64,000 nucleotides of DNA from Oceanospirillaceae bacterium (GCA_013215375.1 JABSRB010000014.1:1-64000), one strand, 5' to 3'. Positions 37,713-47,536 are shown, counted from the first letter of the stretch. Numbers and translations: made by a program. The notes: a model not told the origin generated them from the letters alone.

Positions 37713-38638
37713 TTTATCCTATTTCGCAGTGTGTAAGTGGCATTAAATACTCTACGCATTTTTTTATCAGTCGGCATAACATTGGTGCCATTAAAACGGT
37801 AGCCAACAGGTTCTGATAAAACCTCAGCAGAGCTCAACAACAAGCTAATACGGACACTGATCACATCACTAAAGTCCGCGGCATTAATATCAGATTCGGG
37901 TGTGTAGCCGGTTAAATTACCGTCTGCATCAGCGAGCCCGTAGAGAACCTGCATGTCCTCTACGTCACTGATCAGTTCAATACCATCTCCCGCTTCATTG
38001 TTTAGTTTTCTGAACAAAGATTTTGAGCCATCGGCATCGGTGATTATATGGTAAGTAATTTTGACGATAGGATAAGTTTTGGCGTTTTCATTGTAGGGAT
38101 AGCTCAGATCATTACTGAGATTTTTAGTACTTTTATGCTCGAATAGATTCCCGGTTTTTTTGCTGATGGTAAAGATATCAGCGCGATTACAATCGCCGAT
38201 AAGTACTTCATCATCTACTTCGAAGGTGCTACCTGTAATAGAAATATCCGATGAAATGCTGGCCATGTTGGCGCTTAAGGGAAAGCTCTGATCGAGTATA
38301 GTTAATATCTCTATGGTATCGCTAACACCGTCTGTGGCCAGTAGAGAGCCCTGTAGGGTGTTTAATTGATCGCCAATAGCACCACCAGCTTTACTAACGA
38401 CATTAACCTCCGCTTCGCCCCCTTCAAGGCAGCCCCAAAAACCTAAGCTGCGAAAATCTCGACTAAAAAAATGACTGGCGAAACGACTGTTCTCTTGCAG
38501 GGAGCCAATAGCATTGCGTATTTGTTGATTATTGATCGAGTTAATGAAGACGCTGAGAATCATAGCAATTAATACTAAGCTCAAGGTCATCGCTATCATT
38601 AGCTCGATAAGGGAAAACCCGCTCTCTTTATTGCGCAT
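37709..38638 (-). CDS. pilW: minor pilin PilW
   Basis: 309 aa with prepilin motif KESG/FSLIELMIAMTLSLVLIAMILSVF, including the conserved Glu5. The C-terminal globular part is characteristic of PilW (SRDFRSLGFWGCLEGG; VEDMQVLYGLADADG). Overlaps pilX by 4 bp and pilV by 1 bp; clearly one transcript. Confidence 0.92.
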   Translation of the reverse strand: MRNKESGFSLIELMIAMTLSLVLIAMILSVFINSINNQQIRNAIGSLQENSRFASHFFSRDFRSLGFWGCLEGGEAEVNVVSKAGGAIGDQLNTLQGSLLATDGVSDTIEILTILDQSFPLSANMASISSDISITGSTFEVDDEVLIGDCNRADIFTISKKTGNLFEHKSTKNLSNDLSYPYNENAKTYPIVKITYHIITDADGSKSLFRKLNNEAGDGIELISDVEDMQVLYGLADADGNLTGYTPESDINAADFSDVISVRISLLLSSAEVLSEPVGYRFNGTNVMPTDKKMRRVFNATYTLRNRIN

Positions 38639-39201
38639 TAGAGTTCAAAGCTGGTGGCAAACAGTTGATCGGGAGTACTCGGATCTCGGTCATCGTTCCA
38701 CCAAATTTTTATTACGAAGGGGCTTGTCAGTGCGTTGTCACAACCGTGCGCTGCGATACTAGTACCATTATTTGGGTTATTGTCGCGACACAGAATGCCT
38801 TGCCCATTGAGTACCTGGACGAGACTTTGCTGCCAGTCGTAGAGATCTTGCTCTGCCATGTTGGCGGTACTGCAGCTATTGGTGAGAGGGCCAGTATAGT
38901 TAACACAATTAGTGCCATGGTTAACGCCTTGTGCAGAAGCGGTGAGGTAAGTGGTCGCGGTTTTACTCGCCTCATTGATATTGGCGCGCATTCTATCGGC
39001 AATATCGTCGGCCAATAGTGTCGCTTGGGATCGCTGATAAGCACTGTGAGTGAGTTTCAAACTCGAGATCTGGGACGCGGAAATCCCGAGCAGTCCGATG
39101 GAAATTAGCACCATGGAGATAAGCACTTCGATTAAAGAAGCGCCTGATTGTCGCTCTGGCAGTGATTTACCATCAATATAGCCGCGAGTTAGAGTCTTCA
39201 T
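38638..39201 (-). CDS. pilV: minor pilin PilV
   Basis: 187 aa; prepilin motif ERQSG/ASLIEVLISMVLISIGLLGISASQ with Glu5. A-D-x-A-D-R-M (LLADDIADRMRANINEA) is typical of PilV. Its start and stop each share one base with the neighbouring genes. Confidence 0.92.
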   Translation of the reverse strand: MKTLTRGYIDGKSLPERQSGASLIEVLISMVLISIGLLGISASQISSLKLTHSAYQRSQATLLADDIADRMRANINEASKTATTYLTASAQGVNHGTNCVNYTGPLTNSCSTANMAEQDLYDWQQSLVQVLNGQGILCRDNNPNNGTSIAAHGCDNALTSPFVIKIWWNDDRDPSTPDQLFATSFEL

Positions 39202-39791
39202 TAATGTTTATAGCTTTTTAGGCTAATTTTACCCACGATCGAAATTAAAATTTGCCGCCGATATTTGCCATTCGCTTCATTTTTTGCATCAACCATAAAA
39301 TCACTTTGTTGATCTTTATCTGAACAGAGCATGCCATAGCCATTAAAACAGATGGTGGAGCGCAGTGGGTTCGTTCCGCTTACCAGACGTGTAAAGGATG
39401 TGTCATTAGCGAGGGTTGCCGATGTTTTGAGAATTTTATCAGCGAGAATGCCACTGATAATGACATCACTGTCATCTTGCGCATCTACATACACCAGCCA
39501 TCCCTCACTCCAATCATTAGTTGCCGGTAAGTTGCACTGGTTTTGCGCAGCCTGACGGCGGCAGACTTTAACTATTTTGTTGCGTTTAATGGCTTCGCTC
39601 CGAGCGAAGAGCAACGCATTATAAAAACTACTTTGCACCGCATCGACACTAGCGCTTTGAGTAAAGTTTCTAAAACTGGGAATGGCAATAGTGAGCAGAA
39701 TTGACAATACACTGATGCCCACCATTAACTCAATCAGTGAGAAACCTTGTTGCAATAGAGGAGGTGGATGAATGTGATTGCGTGCTTTCAT
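39201..39791 (-). CDS. FimT/FimU (GspH)-type minor pseudopilin
   Basis: 196 aa; prepilin motif LLQQG/FSLIELMVGISVLSILLTIAIPSF with Glu5, then the GspH/FimT globular domain (FYNALLFARSEAIKRNKIVKVCRR; LRSTICFNGYGM). First gene of the minor-pilin cluster; in Pseudomonas both fimT and fimU are present, here only this one. It could be either. Confidence 0.88.
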   Translation of the reverse strand: MKARNHIHPPPLLQQGFSLIELMVGISVLSILLTIAIPSFRNFTQSASVDAVQSSFYNALLFARSEAIKRNKIVKVCRRQAAQNQCNLPATNDWSEGWLVYVDAQDDSDVIISGILADKILKTSATLANDTSFTRLVSGTNPLRSTICFNGYGMLCSDKDQQSDFMVDAKNEANGKYRRQILISIVGKISLKSYKH

Positions 39792-40092
39792 AGCGATATT
39801 TTGTAGGTACGCGTTGTTTAATTGATCAAATATAGTCTATAAATTATAGGCAACAACTTGATAAATCAATAGTTATAAGCTACTTAGATAAAATGTAATT
39901 TATGTGTTTTTTTATAGAGACACTATTAGCTTTCGCAAGGTTTTGTTCTGTGTCTACTGTCTCTTTATGCGAGCCTATAAAGCGATCATTTATCTTTTGA
40001 TGAGCGGGTGTTGTCGATGAGCTAGAACTTAAGTTGCTTTATTTGTAGTTTTTCTAGGTAAAAAAAGGGCCTAATTAAAGGCCCTGAAATCT
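39792..40092. other. intergenic region, minor pilins / sugar transporter
   Basis: 301 bp, AT-rich next to the pilin start, presumably holding the pilin operon promoter, which I cannot place with confidence. It ends with the terminator of the sugar transporter operon at 40060-40085. No ORF or repeat seen. Confidence 0.5.
40060..40085 (-). terminator. rho-independent terminator of the sugar ABC operon
   Basis: AGGGCC (40066-40071) and GGCCCT (40080-40085) pair around TAATTAAA; on the minus strand a run of seven T follows. Lies 8 bp after the ATPase gene stop. Confidence 0.85.
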
Positions 40093-41190
40093 TTATATAA
40101 GTTCTTCTGTCTCAGGATCAAAGAACACTGCTTTGCTCATATCAAACATGAACTCGCAGGGCTTGTTAACTTCAACAAGGTAGCTTGGGTTAACACGACA
40201 TTTTAGCTCCATATCACCAAACTGGGTCAGTACCATAGTATCGGCACCCATAGCCTCAGTTAATAGCGGGGTTAGATTAAGTACTTTCACGTAATCTAAA
40301 GCTGCTTTGTGCGCGAGTGGCTCTGTGATCATCTCAGGTCTAATGCCCAGGGTAACTTCTTTGCCAATGTAGCTTGCAAGTGCCTTGCCTTGAGTAATAG
40401 GCAAATGATAGGTCTCGCCTTTTGTTTCAATACTTAATAGTGTTTCACTTTCAATTTTGGCGGTGATGAAGTTCATTGGCGGTGAGCCCATGAATCCAGC
40501 AACAAAGACATTCACAGGTCTGTCGTAAATTTCTTGAGGCGTGGCCAACTGCTGTAAGGTACCATCGCGCATCACGGCTATTCTATCGGCGAGTGTCATC
40601 GCTTCCACTTGGTCGTGAGTAACGTAGACAATGGTGGTGCCCAAACGCTGGTGCAGTTTTTTGATCTCTGCACGCATCTCTACACGCAATTTGGCATCTA
40701 GGTTCGAAAGTGGCTCATCAAACAAGTAAATCTTAGGCTCACGTGCGATGGCACGGCCCATAGCGACACGCTGGCGCTGACCACCTGATAATTGAGCAGG
40801 CTTGCGATCTAGCAATAACTCAAGTTGTAGCAACTTAGCCACTTTGTCGACTTGAATTTCACGCTCAGCTTTAGGCATCTTGCGAACTTCTAAGCCAAAA
40901 GAGATGTTCTGGCGCACAGTCATGTTTGGATACAGTGCGTAAGATTGGAAGACCATGGCGATATCGCGATCTTTAGGGTTGGCGTGAGTTACATCCTCAC
41001 CACCGATTAAGATACGACCTTCAGTGATTGTCTCCAATCCGGCGATCGAGTTCATCATAGTGGATTTACCGCACCCTGATGGACCGATGAGGACTAAAAA
41101 CTCACCCTTTTCGATGTCGATGTTAATGCCTTTTAAAACTTGGGTTGAGCCGTAGCTCTTTTTGACGTTTTCTATCGTTAATGCAGCCAT
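40093..41190 (-). CDS. sugar ABC transporter ATPase (UgpC/MsmK/GtsD type)
   Basis: 365 aa. Walker [10 protein letters not shown] (residues 36-44), signature [14 protein letters not shown] (from 134), Walker [17 protein letters not shown], switch [10 protein letters not shown]-terminal OB-fold regulatory domain (TLGIRPEMI) as in MalK-type ATPases. Last gene of the binding protein-permease-permease-ATPase operon; the order matches Pseudomonas gtsABCD. Confidence 0.93.
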   Translation of the reverse strand: MAALTIENVKKSYGSTQVLKGINIDIEKGEFLVLIGPSGCGKSTMMNSIAGLETITEGRILIGGEDVTHANPKDRDIAMVFQSYALYPNMTVRQNISFGLEVRKMPKAEREIQVDKVAKLLQLELLLDRKPAQLSGGQRQRVAMGRAIAREPKIYLFDEPLSNLDAKLRVEMRAEIKKLHQRLGTTIVYVTHDQVEAMTLADRIAVMRDGTLQQLATPQEIYDRPVNVFVAGFMGSPPMNFITAKIESETLLSIETKGETYHLPITQGKALASYIGKEVTLGIRPEMITEPLAHKAALDYVKVLNLTPLLTEAMGADTMVLTQFGDMELKCRVNPSYLVEVNKPCEFMFDMSKAVFFDPETEELI

Positions 41191-41195
41191 TTTTA

Positions 41196-42074
41196 TTATG
41201 CTCCTTTTACTGCACCGGCTGATAAGCCACGTACAAAATATTTACCGGCAAAGACGTATACAAGAATAGTAGGAAGGGCTGCTAGCAGTGCTGCGGCCAT
41301 GTCTACGTTGTACTCTTTACCACCAAAACTGGTGTTTACTAAGTTGTTCAGTGCCACTGTGACGGGCAAGTTATCGACGCCTGAGAAAACCACGCCAAAC
41401 AGGAAGTCATTCCAAACTTGGGTGAACTGCCAGATAACGGTTACGACGATAATTGGCGGTGACAATGGCAATACAATGCGCCAGAAAATGAGGAAAAAAC
41501 CGGCCCCATCTATTTTAGCGGCACTGATTAGCTCTCTTGGTAAGCCTACATAGTAGTTACGGAAGAATAGGGTAGTGAATGCCATACCGTAGATAACGTG
41601 TACTAAGATTAAGCCACTCGCACTACTTGCAAGGCCTAACCAACCTAGTGTCATCGCCATTGGGATAAGTACGACTTGAAAAGGAATAAAACATCCAAAC
41701 AGTAATAGGCCGAAAAACAACTCACTACCTTTAAAGCGCCACATGGCTAAGACATAACCGTTCATTGCGCCAAGCAGTGTAGAGATTATGACCGCTGGGA
41801 TAACGATTTTGAAAGAATTAAAGAAAAAAGGTGCGATTCCATCACAAGTGCTGCCCGTACAGGCTGAACTCCACGCTTTAGACCAAGCCGCTAAGCTTGG
41901 GTCTTGTGGCAGTGCCAATAAGTTACCGGAGCGGATTTCTTCAACGTCTTTCAGGGAGTTGAGTATCATTACCACGAGTGGCAATAGGTAAATAGCCGCC
42001 ATAAAGATCAATACGGCGTATAGAGCGACGCGCAAAAGCTTTTGTATTGGGCTGGTTTTTTGAGTATATATCAT
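41196..42074 (-). CDS. sugar ABC transporter permease (MalG/GtsC type)
   Basis: 292 aa, six membrane helices; EAA loop [27 protein letters not shown]. Ends [10 protein letters not shown] as MalG-like permeases do. Overlaps the preceding permease gene by 4 bp, and the ATPase gene follows 5 bp later. Confidence 0.93.
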   Translation of the reverse strand: MIYTQKTSPIQKLLRVALYAVLIFMAAIYLLPLVVMILNSLKDVEEIRSGNLLALPQDPSLAAWSKAWSSACTGSTCDGIAPFFFNSFKIVIPAVIISTLLGAMNGYVLAMWRFKGSELFFGLLLFGCFIPFQVVLIPMAMTLGWLGLASSASGLILVHVIYGMAFTTLFFRNYYVGLPRELISAAKIDGAGFFLIFWRIVLPLSPPIIVVTVIWQFTQVWNDFLFGVVFSGVDNLPVTVALNNLVNTSFGGKEYNVDMAAALLAALPTILVYVFAGKYFVRGLSAGAVKGA

Positions 42075-42970
42075 TGTTTTTTACCTCGTAACTCTGAGTA
42101 GAGGTAGGGAATTAGTATCGCCAATACGCCACCGAGCATCATCATACCACTGGCTGCACCTAGGCCCATTTGCGAACGGGTGAAAGCGTGTGCGTACATG
42201 AAGTTAGCCGGGAGGTCAGAGCTATAACCGGGACCGCCGCCGGTTAAGGCTGTTACTAAGTCGAAACTCTTGATCGCGATGTGTGACAAGATCACAAATG
42301 CACTGAAGAACACAGGCTTCAAACTTGGTAAGATAATACGTCTGTAGACTGTTGGTAAGCTAGCACCGTCTAATTGCGCCGCTTTAATCATCTCTTGGTC
42401 AACACCGCGCAGGCCCGCTAAAAACAGCGCCATGACAAACCCTGATGATTGCCATACCGCTGCAATTACTAAGCAGAAAACGACCATTTCTGAATTGACT
42501 AACCAATCGAAGGTGAAGTCGGTGTAACCCCAATCGCGGACGATTTGTTGGATACCCATGCTTGGGTTTAATAACCATTTCCAAGCGGTACCAGTCACAA
42601 TAAACGAGATAGCCATTGGGTAGAGGTAAATGGTTCGCAAGAAACCTTCCTGGCGAATTTTCTGATCGAGTAAAATCGCCATGGTGATACCTATAACGAG
42701 GCAAATCAGAATGAACATACCGCCGAAAATAATTAAATTTTGACTCGAGACGGCCCAGCGATCGTTCGCCATTAGCTTAGTATATTGATCAAATCCAACG
42801 AAGTCCCACTGGGGCAACATTCTAGATTTAGTAAAGGACAGAGCTGCTGTCCAAAGTATATAGCCGTATATGCAGACCATCATGATTACGAATGATGGCG
42901 CGAGTACGAGCTTAGGCATGCTATCGGCAAGCATGTCTGTAAAGGGGCGTTTATTAGCCACGGTTGTCAC
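42071..42970 (-). CDS. sugar ABC transporter permease (MalF/GtsB type)
   Basis: 299 aa, six membrane helices; EAA loop EMIKAAQLDGASLPTVYRRIILPSLKPV. Pairs with the MalG-type permease that overlaps it by 4 bp. Confidence 0.93.
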   Translation of the reverse strand: MTTVANKRPFTDMLADSMPKLVLAPSFVIMMVCIYGYILWTAALSFTKSRMLPQWDFVGFDQYTKLMANDRWAVSSQNLIIFGGMFILICLVIGITMAILLDQKIRQEGFLRTIYLYPMAISFIVTGTAWKWLLNPSMGIQQIVRDWGYTDFTFDWLVNSEMVVFCLVIAAVWQSSGFVMALFLAGLRGVDQEMIKAAQLDGASLPTVYRRIILPSLKPVFFSAFVILSHIAIKSFDLVTALTGGGPGYSSDLPANFMYAHAFTRSQMGLGAASGMMMLGGVLAILIPYLYSELRGKKQ

Positions 42971-43019
42971 CAGGGGTTTTTATAGGTTATTGCTTAGGGA
43001 ATTGCTTAAGACTAAACGA

Positions 43020-43042
43020 AGAGGGCTGCATAGCAACCCTCT
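43020..43042 (-). terminator. intra-operon hairpin after the binding-protein gene
   Basis: AGAGGGCTGC (43020-43029) and GCAACCCTCT (43033-43042) form a 10-bp stem with one G-U-type mismatch and a 3-nt loop, 10 bp past the stop of the binding-protein gene. There is no T-run. Such hairpins protect the 5' mRNA and keep binding-protein levels above permease levels, as known for malE. Confidence 0.6.
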
Positions 43043-43052
43043 GGTGGAGATT

Positions 43053-44300
43053 TTACATGCTAGCTTTGATTGCGTTAGCTAGTTTTACTACCACTTCTTC
43101 AGCAGACTGATCGCTGTTGTAGAAGTTGGTAACTACATCAGAAATAGCGCCTAGAGCAGCAGATGTAGTCGCCATTCCGTGTGCGAATGATGGTACTAAA
43201 TTACCCGTTTTAGCAGTTTCTGAGAAATCTTTCATAGAAAGTTTTGCACAGCTATCAAACGGCGTTTGATCCATTCCCTGACGAACTGGGATAGAACCTT
43301 TGTTGAGGTTGAAAGCTTCTTGGAAAGTAGGTTCCATGATGAGACGCGCCAAGGTATTTTGCGCTTCTTTTGCTTCGTCTGACTTCAAGTTAAACAGTGC
43401 GAAACTGTCGATGTTGAATGTGTACTGGTGCTCAGTTTGCGGAGCAGGTGCACAGATGAAATCTTTACCAGGTACTTTACCTGCTGCAGTGAACTCGCCT
43501 TTAGCCCAGTCACCCATGATTTGCATAGCGGCTGTACCATTGATAACCATTGAGGTTGCAATGTTCCAGTCACGGCCAGGGCTGTCGGCATCGATTAGGT
43601 CGCGAGTCGCTTTAAACATTTTGAAAATTTCAATCATCTTGTCACTGCGAAGTGTCGCATCGTCATGCTCTACAAATGCTTTATTGTAGAACTCAGATCC
43701 GCCCATACCTAAAGCAATCGCTTCAAAGACAGTCGCATCCTGCCAAGCTTGGCCACCGTGTGCTAGCGGGATAATACCTGCAGCTTTAAGTTTAGGACCA
43801 GAGGCAATCATCTCAGCCCAAGTTGTTGGGATAGAGATACCTGCTTTTTTGAAAGCTTCTGGGTTAGCCCACAACCAGTTTACGCGGTGTACGTTAACAG
43901 GTACGGCAACATACTTGCCTTCGAACTTCATGATGTCGCTTACAACGCTAGGAAGTAATTCATCCCAGCCCGCTTTTTTCGCAACGCCATCAAGGTCCGC
44001 TAGGAAACCTAGGTCAGCCCACTCTTGAATGTCTAAACCTTTCATTTGTGCAGCAGCAGGAGCATTACCTGATACAGCACGAGACTTAAGAACGGTCATG
44101 GCAGCTTCGCCAGCACCACCGGCAACGGCGAAGTCTTTCCAGTCGTGACCTTCTTTAGTCATTAAATCTTTTAACACAGCGACAGATTTAGCTTCACCGC
44201 CTGATGTCCAGTAGTGTAGTACTTCAACTTCGCCAGCTTGTGCAACAACAGCTGAAACGGCTAGAGCTAGGCCAGCAATGGCGGCTTTAGTTTTATTCAT
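43053..44300 (-). CDS. sugar ABC transporter substrate-binding protein (GtsA-like)
   Basis: 415 aa, signal peptide MNKTKAAIAGLALAVSAVVAQA cut before GEVEV. SBP_bac_1 family; the stretches EVLHYWTSGGEAKSVAVLK and WKDFAVAGGAGEAAMTVLKSRAVSGNAPAAAQMKG closely recall the Pseudomonas glucose/mannose binding protein GtsA (GltB). Substrate is therefore probably glucose or a related hexose or glucoside. First gene of the operon. Confidence 0.88.
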   Translation of the reverse strand: MNKTKAAIAGLALAVSAVVAQAGEVEVLHYWTSGGEAKSVAVLKDLMTKEGHDWKDFAVAGGAGEAAMTVLKSRAVSGNAPAAAQMKGLDIQEWADLGFLADLDGVAKKAGWDELLPSVVSDIMKFEGKYVAVPVNVHRVNWLWANPEAFKKAGISIPTTWAEMIASGPKLKAAGIIPLAHGGQAWQDATVFEAIALGMGGSEFYNKAFVEHDDATLRSDKMIEIFKMFKATRDLIDADSPGRDWNIATSMVINGTAAMQIMGDWAKGEFTAAGKVPGKDFICAPAPQTEHQYTFNIDSFALFNLKSDEAKEAQNTLARLIMEPTFQEAFNLNKGSIPVRQGMDQTPFDSCAKLSMKDFSETAKTGNLVPSFAHGMATTSAALGAISDVVTNFYNSDQSAEEVVVKLANAIKASM

Positions 44301-44446
44301 CTCGATACCTTATTATATTTATTAGCAGCGCTTTAGTGGTCCCATTGTTAGGGAGTAAACATCTAGCGCTAGATAAATCCTCAGAAAACTGAGGCCCTGT
44401 ATTAAACTAACAAAGCGGCGACAAGAAAGGGGTCACACTGTGCAAT

Positions 44447-44461
44447 ACTTTGTCACAAAGT
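44447..44461 (-). promoter_or_regulatory. 15-bp palindrome upstream of the sugar operon
   Basis: ACTTTGT-C-ACAAAGT is a perfect 7-bp inverted repeat with a 1-bp centre, about 150 bp before the binding-protein ATG. A related half-site pair (TCACACTGTG, 44433-44442) lies next to it. This is likely a transcription-factor operator; which factor cannot be told. Confidence 0.5.
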
Positions 44462-44523
44462 GTAACGATTTGATGGGAAACGTTTTTTCTAAGCTATAGA
44501 GGCTTAAAATTTTCATTTAGTGG

Positions 44524-45528
44524 TTAAGATTTTTGCACGCTCACGACCTTTAGTTCAATGAATGCCTTTAGTAATGCAACGGCACCACACTGAGCGGATT
44601 TAGCATTCTCATCCCATTTTCCATCAGCAATATATTTTCCCTTAGAATATATACTGGTGAAACTCCATAAATAGGGGCTGGGAACTTGTTTGCTGCGATA
44701 ACCTAAACCGTTGTAACACTCCCATCTAAACAGAGTCTTACTGAGGCACCAGTCGTGTAAATTATCTAATTTTTGTTTTTTAAGTGCATCGGTGGCGCTT
44801 TGCTCCCAGGTAAAAGGTGCACTACCAGTGTTAGGTCGCCCTTTGGGTACGTGGGTTGTTTTGGCTTTCAAAGGGTCACCATTGTGTAGGTGAGTTTGAA
44901 AGTTATAACTAGATTCGAGTAAGTGCAAGGCTGCAATAAACCACCAGGGGATATTTAATGGCTCCCCAACCGCTTGATAACGCTCTTTATTTTTGATGGC
45001 TATCAGTGCATATTTTTTATTTTTATCCATTTTATTGGTATTTAAAAAAGCACCTTGGAAAAAGCTGAGGTACTCCGTCGCTAAAGAGCTATATTTTCTA
45101 CTGTTCAGTGGCACTGGGCTGTTTAATCTAGCTTGGCTAGCAGCAGTAGTGACAGGGTTGGTCACTGTGCTTGCACTGATTTTATCTTCAGGCAGCTCAA
45201 TAGCTAGGGAGTCTTCTTCCATAAATGTCTTAGCTAATTTGTCAGTGTTATGTAATTTGCTGTGCAGCAAGCGCAGCTGCTCACGCATAGCGGCAATAGT
45301 GTCATTATTTATATGGTTAGCAGCCGCTAAAAAATTAATATGCTCTAACATGGGGGCTGCCAACTTTAAGAATTTAAAAGAATTTCTTTTTATTATTTGT
45401 TCAGCACCAACAATGCTTGCCTGTGAGGCCAAGTCCCATAGCTTCTCTATGTGATCTAATTCTTCAAGGGTATTCGCCTTTTCCAGTAGCGAGTCCAGCT
45501 GGGCTTGCGAAAAATTAAATTGCGACAT
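44524..45528 (-). CDS. lysozyme-like peptidoglycan hydrolase, putative
   Basis: 334 aa, no signal peptide or membrane helix. Residues 1-110 are helical and leucine/glutamate-rich; 111-185 a linker; the C-terminal ~145 aa contain IPWWFIAALHLLESSYNFQTHL-type sequence with likely catalytic Glu205, HNGDPL, GRPNTGSAPFTWEQSATDAL, CYNGLGYR, SPYLWSFT and Y-ADGKWD. This pattern matches the lysozyme-family domain seen in cyanobacterial and phage proteins. Lies 42 bp after a lipoprotein gene on the same strand. How it would reach the periplasm is unclear. Confidence 0.65.
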   Translation of the reverse strand: MSQFNFSQAQLDSLLEKANTLEELDHIEKLWDLASQASIVGAEQIIKRNSFKFLKLAAPMLEHINFLAAANHINNDTIAAMREQLRLLHSKLHNTDKLAKTFMEEDSLAIELPEDKISASTVTNPVTTAASQARLNSPVPLNSRKYSSLATEYLSFFQGAFLNTNKMDKNKKYALIAIKNKERYQAVGEPLNIPWWFIAALHLLESSYNFQTHLHNGDPLKAKTTHVPKGRPNTGSAPFTWEQSATDALKKQKLDNLHDWCLSKTLFRWECYNGLGYRSKQVPSPYLWSFTSIYSKGKYIADGKWDENAKSAQCGAVALLKAFIELKVVSVQKS

Positions 45529-45570
45529 GGCTAATCCTCAATGGAGATGAATTTGGCGGAACCTTCCTCG

Positions 45571-46539
45571 CTAGGGGGCGGTTGATTTTTTTTCAATATT
45601 TAAATCACTCGCTAGTTGCTTGGCAAGCGTTTGTATTTCAATAGACTGCGCTACTATAGTGCTTATTCGTGCCACTAAGTCTGCGGTATTAGTGCCTTGG
45701 TGTTGACTGAGCTTGGTCAGTGCTATGGAAGTCTTGTTCAGTATCTTTATATAGCTAATTAAGGCCAATTCGAAGCTCCTAACTTTATGGGGTTGGTCAT
45801 TGCTACTTTGTAATGCACTTAATTGCCGTTGCAATCGTGTCGTCTGTTGAGGGTTATTACTTAGAGTGGCCCTCTTTAAAGCTATTTTAGTGCTGCCCAA
45901 ACGTTTGTTGTAGTGCGCTAGGTACAGTTGATATAACGCGGGGGTATCTTCAACAATAAAAGAGATTAAATTTTGTATATCACCACTGGCCGCCATCAAA
46001 GATTTGGCGCTACGCTGCTGAGCTTGGGCAGTTTCTAATTTAGTCACTAGTGCTTTAATGCTGGTTATAGGCAAACTTGATAAGAGGCTGCTGCCCACAT
46101 CTAATGGCGACGCAGCGAAAATATTGGTTACAGAGGCCGATAGATTTAATAGCTGATCAATTTTACTATTGATAGGCCCTGTGGGCTTTTCCAGTAAATG
46201 ATCTAGTAATAAAGCATTGTAGGTGGCAATGATTGCTAGCACTTGGCGTCGCAGTTTTATATCTGCAGAATCATTATCTCTATTTACCGCCTGTCCATTG
46301 GCAAGGGCAATATAAAAACAAGGTCTAAAGCCCATTTTAATATCGATATCACAGTGTCTATTATCAGCGCTGCTGTCTGAAGGCAAGACAAGATTCAGCT
46401 CATCCAAAATCAAATCACCAGAGTCTTGTACCCGGGAATATAAATTACTGTAAGCGGTTAACTCAATAGGGTTAATAGTCGAGCAGGCATTGAGTGAAAG
46501 TGCCAAAATAATAGCGAAGAGGGAGGTAATAGCGGGCAT
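45571..46539 (-). CDS. lipoprotein of unknown function
   Basis: 322 aa from ATG 46539, chosen because MPAITSLFAIILALSLNAC is a lipoprotein signal (Cys19) and AAGGA lies upstream; the frame is open 15 codons further. The mature part is mostly alpha-helical and rich in Leu, Ala and Ser, with two cysteines (RHCDI, RPCFYI). No family recognised. Co-transcribed with the lysozyme-like gene behind it, so it may anchor, regulate or neutralise that enzyme (inference). Confidence 0.6.
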   Translation of the reverse strand: MPAITSLFAIILALSLNACSTINPIELTAYSNLYSRVQDSGDLILDELNLVLPSDSSADNRHCDIDIKMGFRPCFYIALANGQAVNRDNDSADIKLRRQVLAIIATYNALLLDHLLEKPTGPINSKIDQLLNLSASVTNIFAASPLDVGSSLLSSLPITSIKALVTKLETAQAQQRSAKSLMAASGDIQNLISFIVEDTPALYQLYLAHYNKRLGSTKIALKRATLSNNPQQTTRLQRQLSALQSSNDQPHKVRSFELALISYIKILNKTSIALTKLSQHQGTNTADLVARISTIVAQSIEIQTLAKQLASDLNIEKKSTAP

Positions 46540-46806
46540 ATTCAGATATATCCTTAGGCTGGCTCTATTACAATTTACTGTCATAGAGCGATCAGACCTA
46601 CCACTTTAAAGATGCCTATTGATCGTTATGTCCTATTAGTGGATTGCAAAAACGAGAGTGCTAAGTTGATGTTTATCTGCAATAACTTTATAAAAAACAA
46701 TAAACTAAAATATTTATGCCCAGATCTGAAAAATTGATATAGACTTAATTGTAAGTGAAGTGTCATCGGCACTAACACTGTAAAATAGTTTAAAGGAGAG
46801 TTTATA

Positions 46807-47487
46807 ATGATAAGAGCACCTCAAAAATTGTTAGCTATCGCCTTATTTTCAGCCACGGCCTCGGTCAGTGCCGCAGGCTTTGAGCAAGACAATTTAAGCG
46901 TTGGCGCGCAAATTGGTATGTTAGGTTATGGTTTGAACGCCGAGTATCAATTCACTGATCAGTTCAGCGGCCGGGCTGAATTTAATACTTATTCCAGGAC
47001 GCTCAATAAAACAGAGAGCGATGTAGATTATAAGTTTAAAGCGAAGTTAAATACTTTTGGGTTATTGGCGAACTATCAACCGTTCAATAATGGCTTCCAT
47101 GTCACTGGTGGTATCTATCACAATGGTAATAAATTAACAGGCAGTGGTCAGTATATCGGTACACAGAATCTAGTAATTGGTGATGTTTCATACGCTGGCA
47201 CTGAATTAGCGAGTGTGGATACTAAAATCGATTTTAATAGTATAGCTCCCTATCTAGGTGCTGGCTATAAAGCCAATTTTGGCGCTATAAGTGTTGGTTT
47301 TGATGTTGGTGTGCTGTTTCAGGGAACTCCAGATGTGTCGCTTACCGTCGTGCCTACAGCGACTCTAGTGGGCTCAGTTGCAGCATTACAAACAGAAGTA
47401 GACAAAGAAATAGCCGAGCTAAAAGACGATCTTAAAGATTTCAAATACTTGCCTGTGGTTAAAGTAACCTTTAGCTATGAATTTTAA
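46807..47487 (+). CDS. outer-membrane beta-barrel protein
   Basis: 226 aa; signal peptide ending VSA-AGFEQ; alternating amphipathic strands (LSVGAQIGMLGYGLNAEYQFTDQFSGRAEFNTYSR; KLNTFGLLANYQPFNNGFHVTGGIYHN; PYLGAGYKANFGAISVGFDVGVLFQG) and a C-terminal aromatic VKVTFSYEF, the usual outer-membrane insertion signal. A short charged coil (EVDKEIAELKDDLKDF) precedes the last strand. Specific role unknown. RBS AAAGGAGAG. Confidence 0.8.
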   Translation: MIRAPQKLLAIALFSATASVSAAGFEQDNLSVGAQIGMLGYGLNAEYQFTDQFSGRAEFNTYSRTLNKTESDVDYKFKAKLNTFGLLANYQPFNNGFHVTGGIYHNGNKLTGSGQYIGTQNLVIGDVSYAGTELASVDTKIDFNSIAPYLGAGYKANFGAISVGFDVGVLFQGTPDVSLTVVPTATLVGSVAALQTEVDKEIAELKDDLKDFKYLPVVKVTFSYEF

Positions 47488-47502
47488 GTTTTATTTTTCT
47501 AG

Positions 47503-47528
47503 AAAAAGCCTCGGATTCGAGGCTTTTT
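47503..47528. terminator. bidirectional rho-independent terminator
   Basis: AAAAAGCCTCG (47503-47513) and CGAGGCTTTTT (47518-47528) around GATT, with T-runs on both strands; shared by the convergent barrel-protein and histidine-kinase genes. Confidence 0.92.
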
Positions 47529-47536
47529 TGTAGAGG

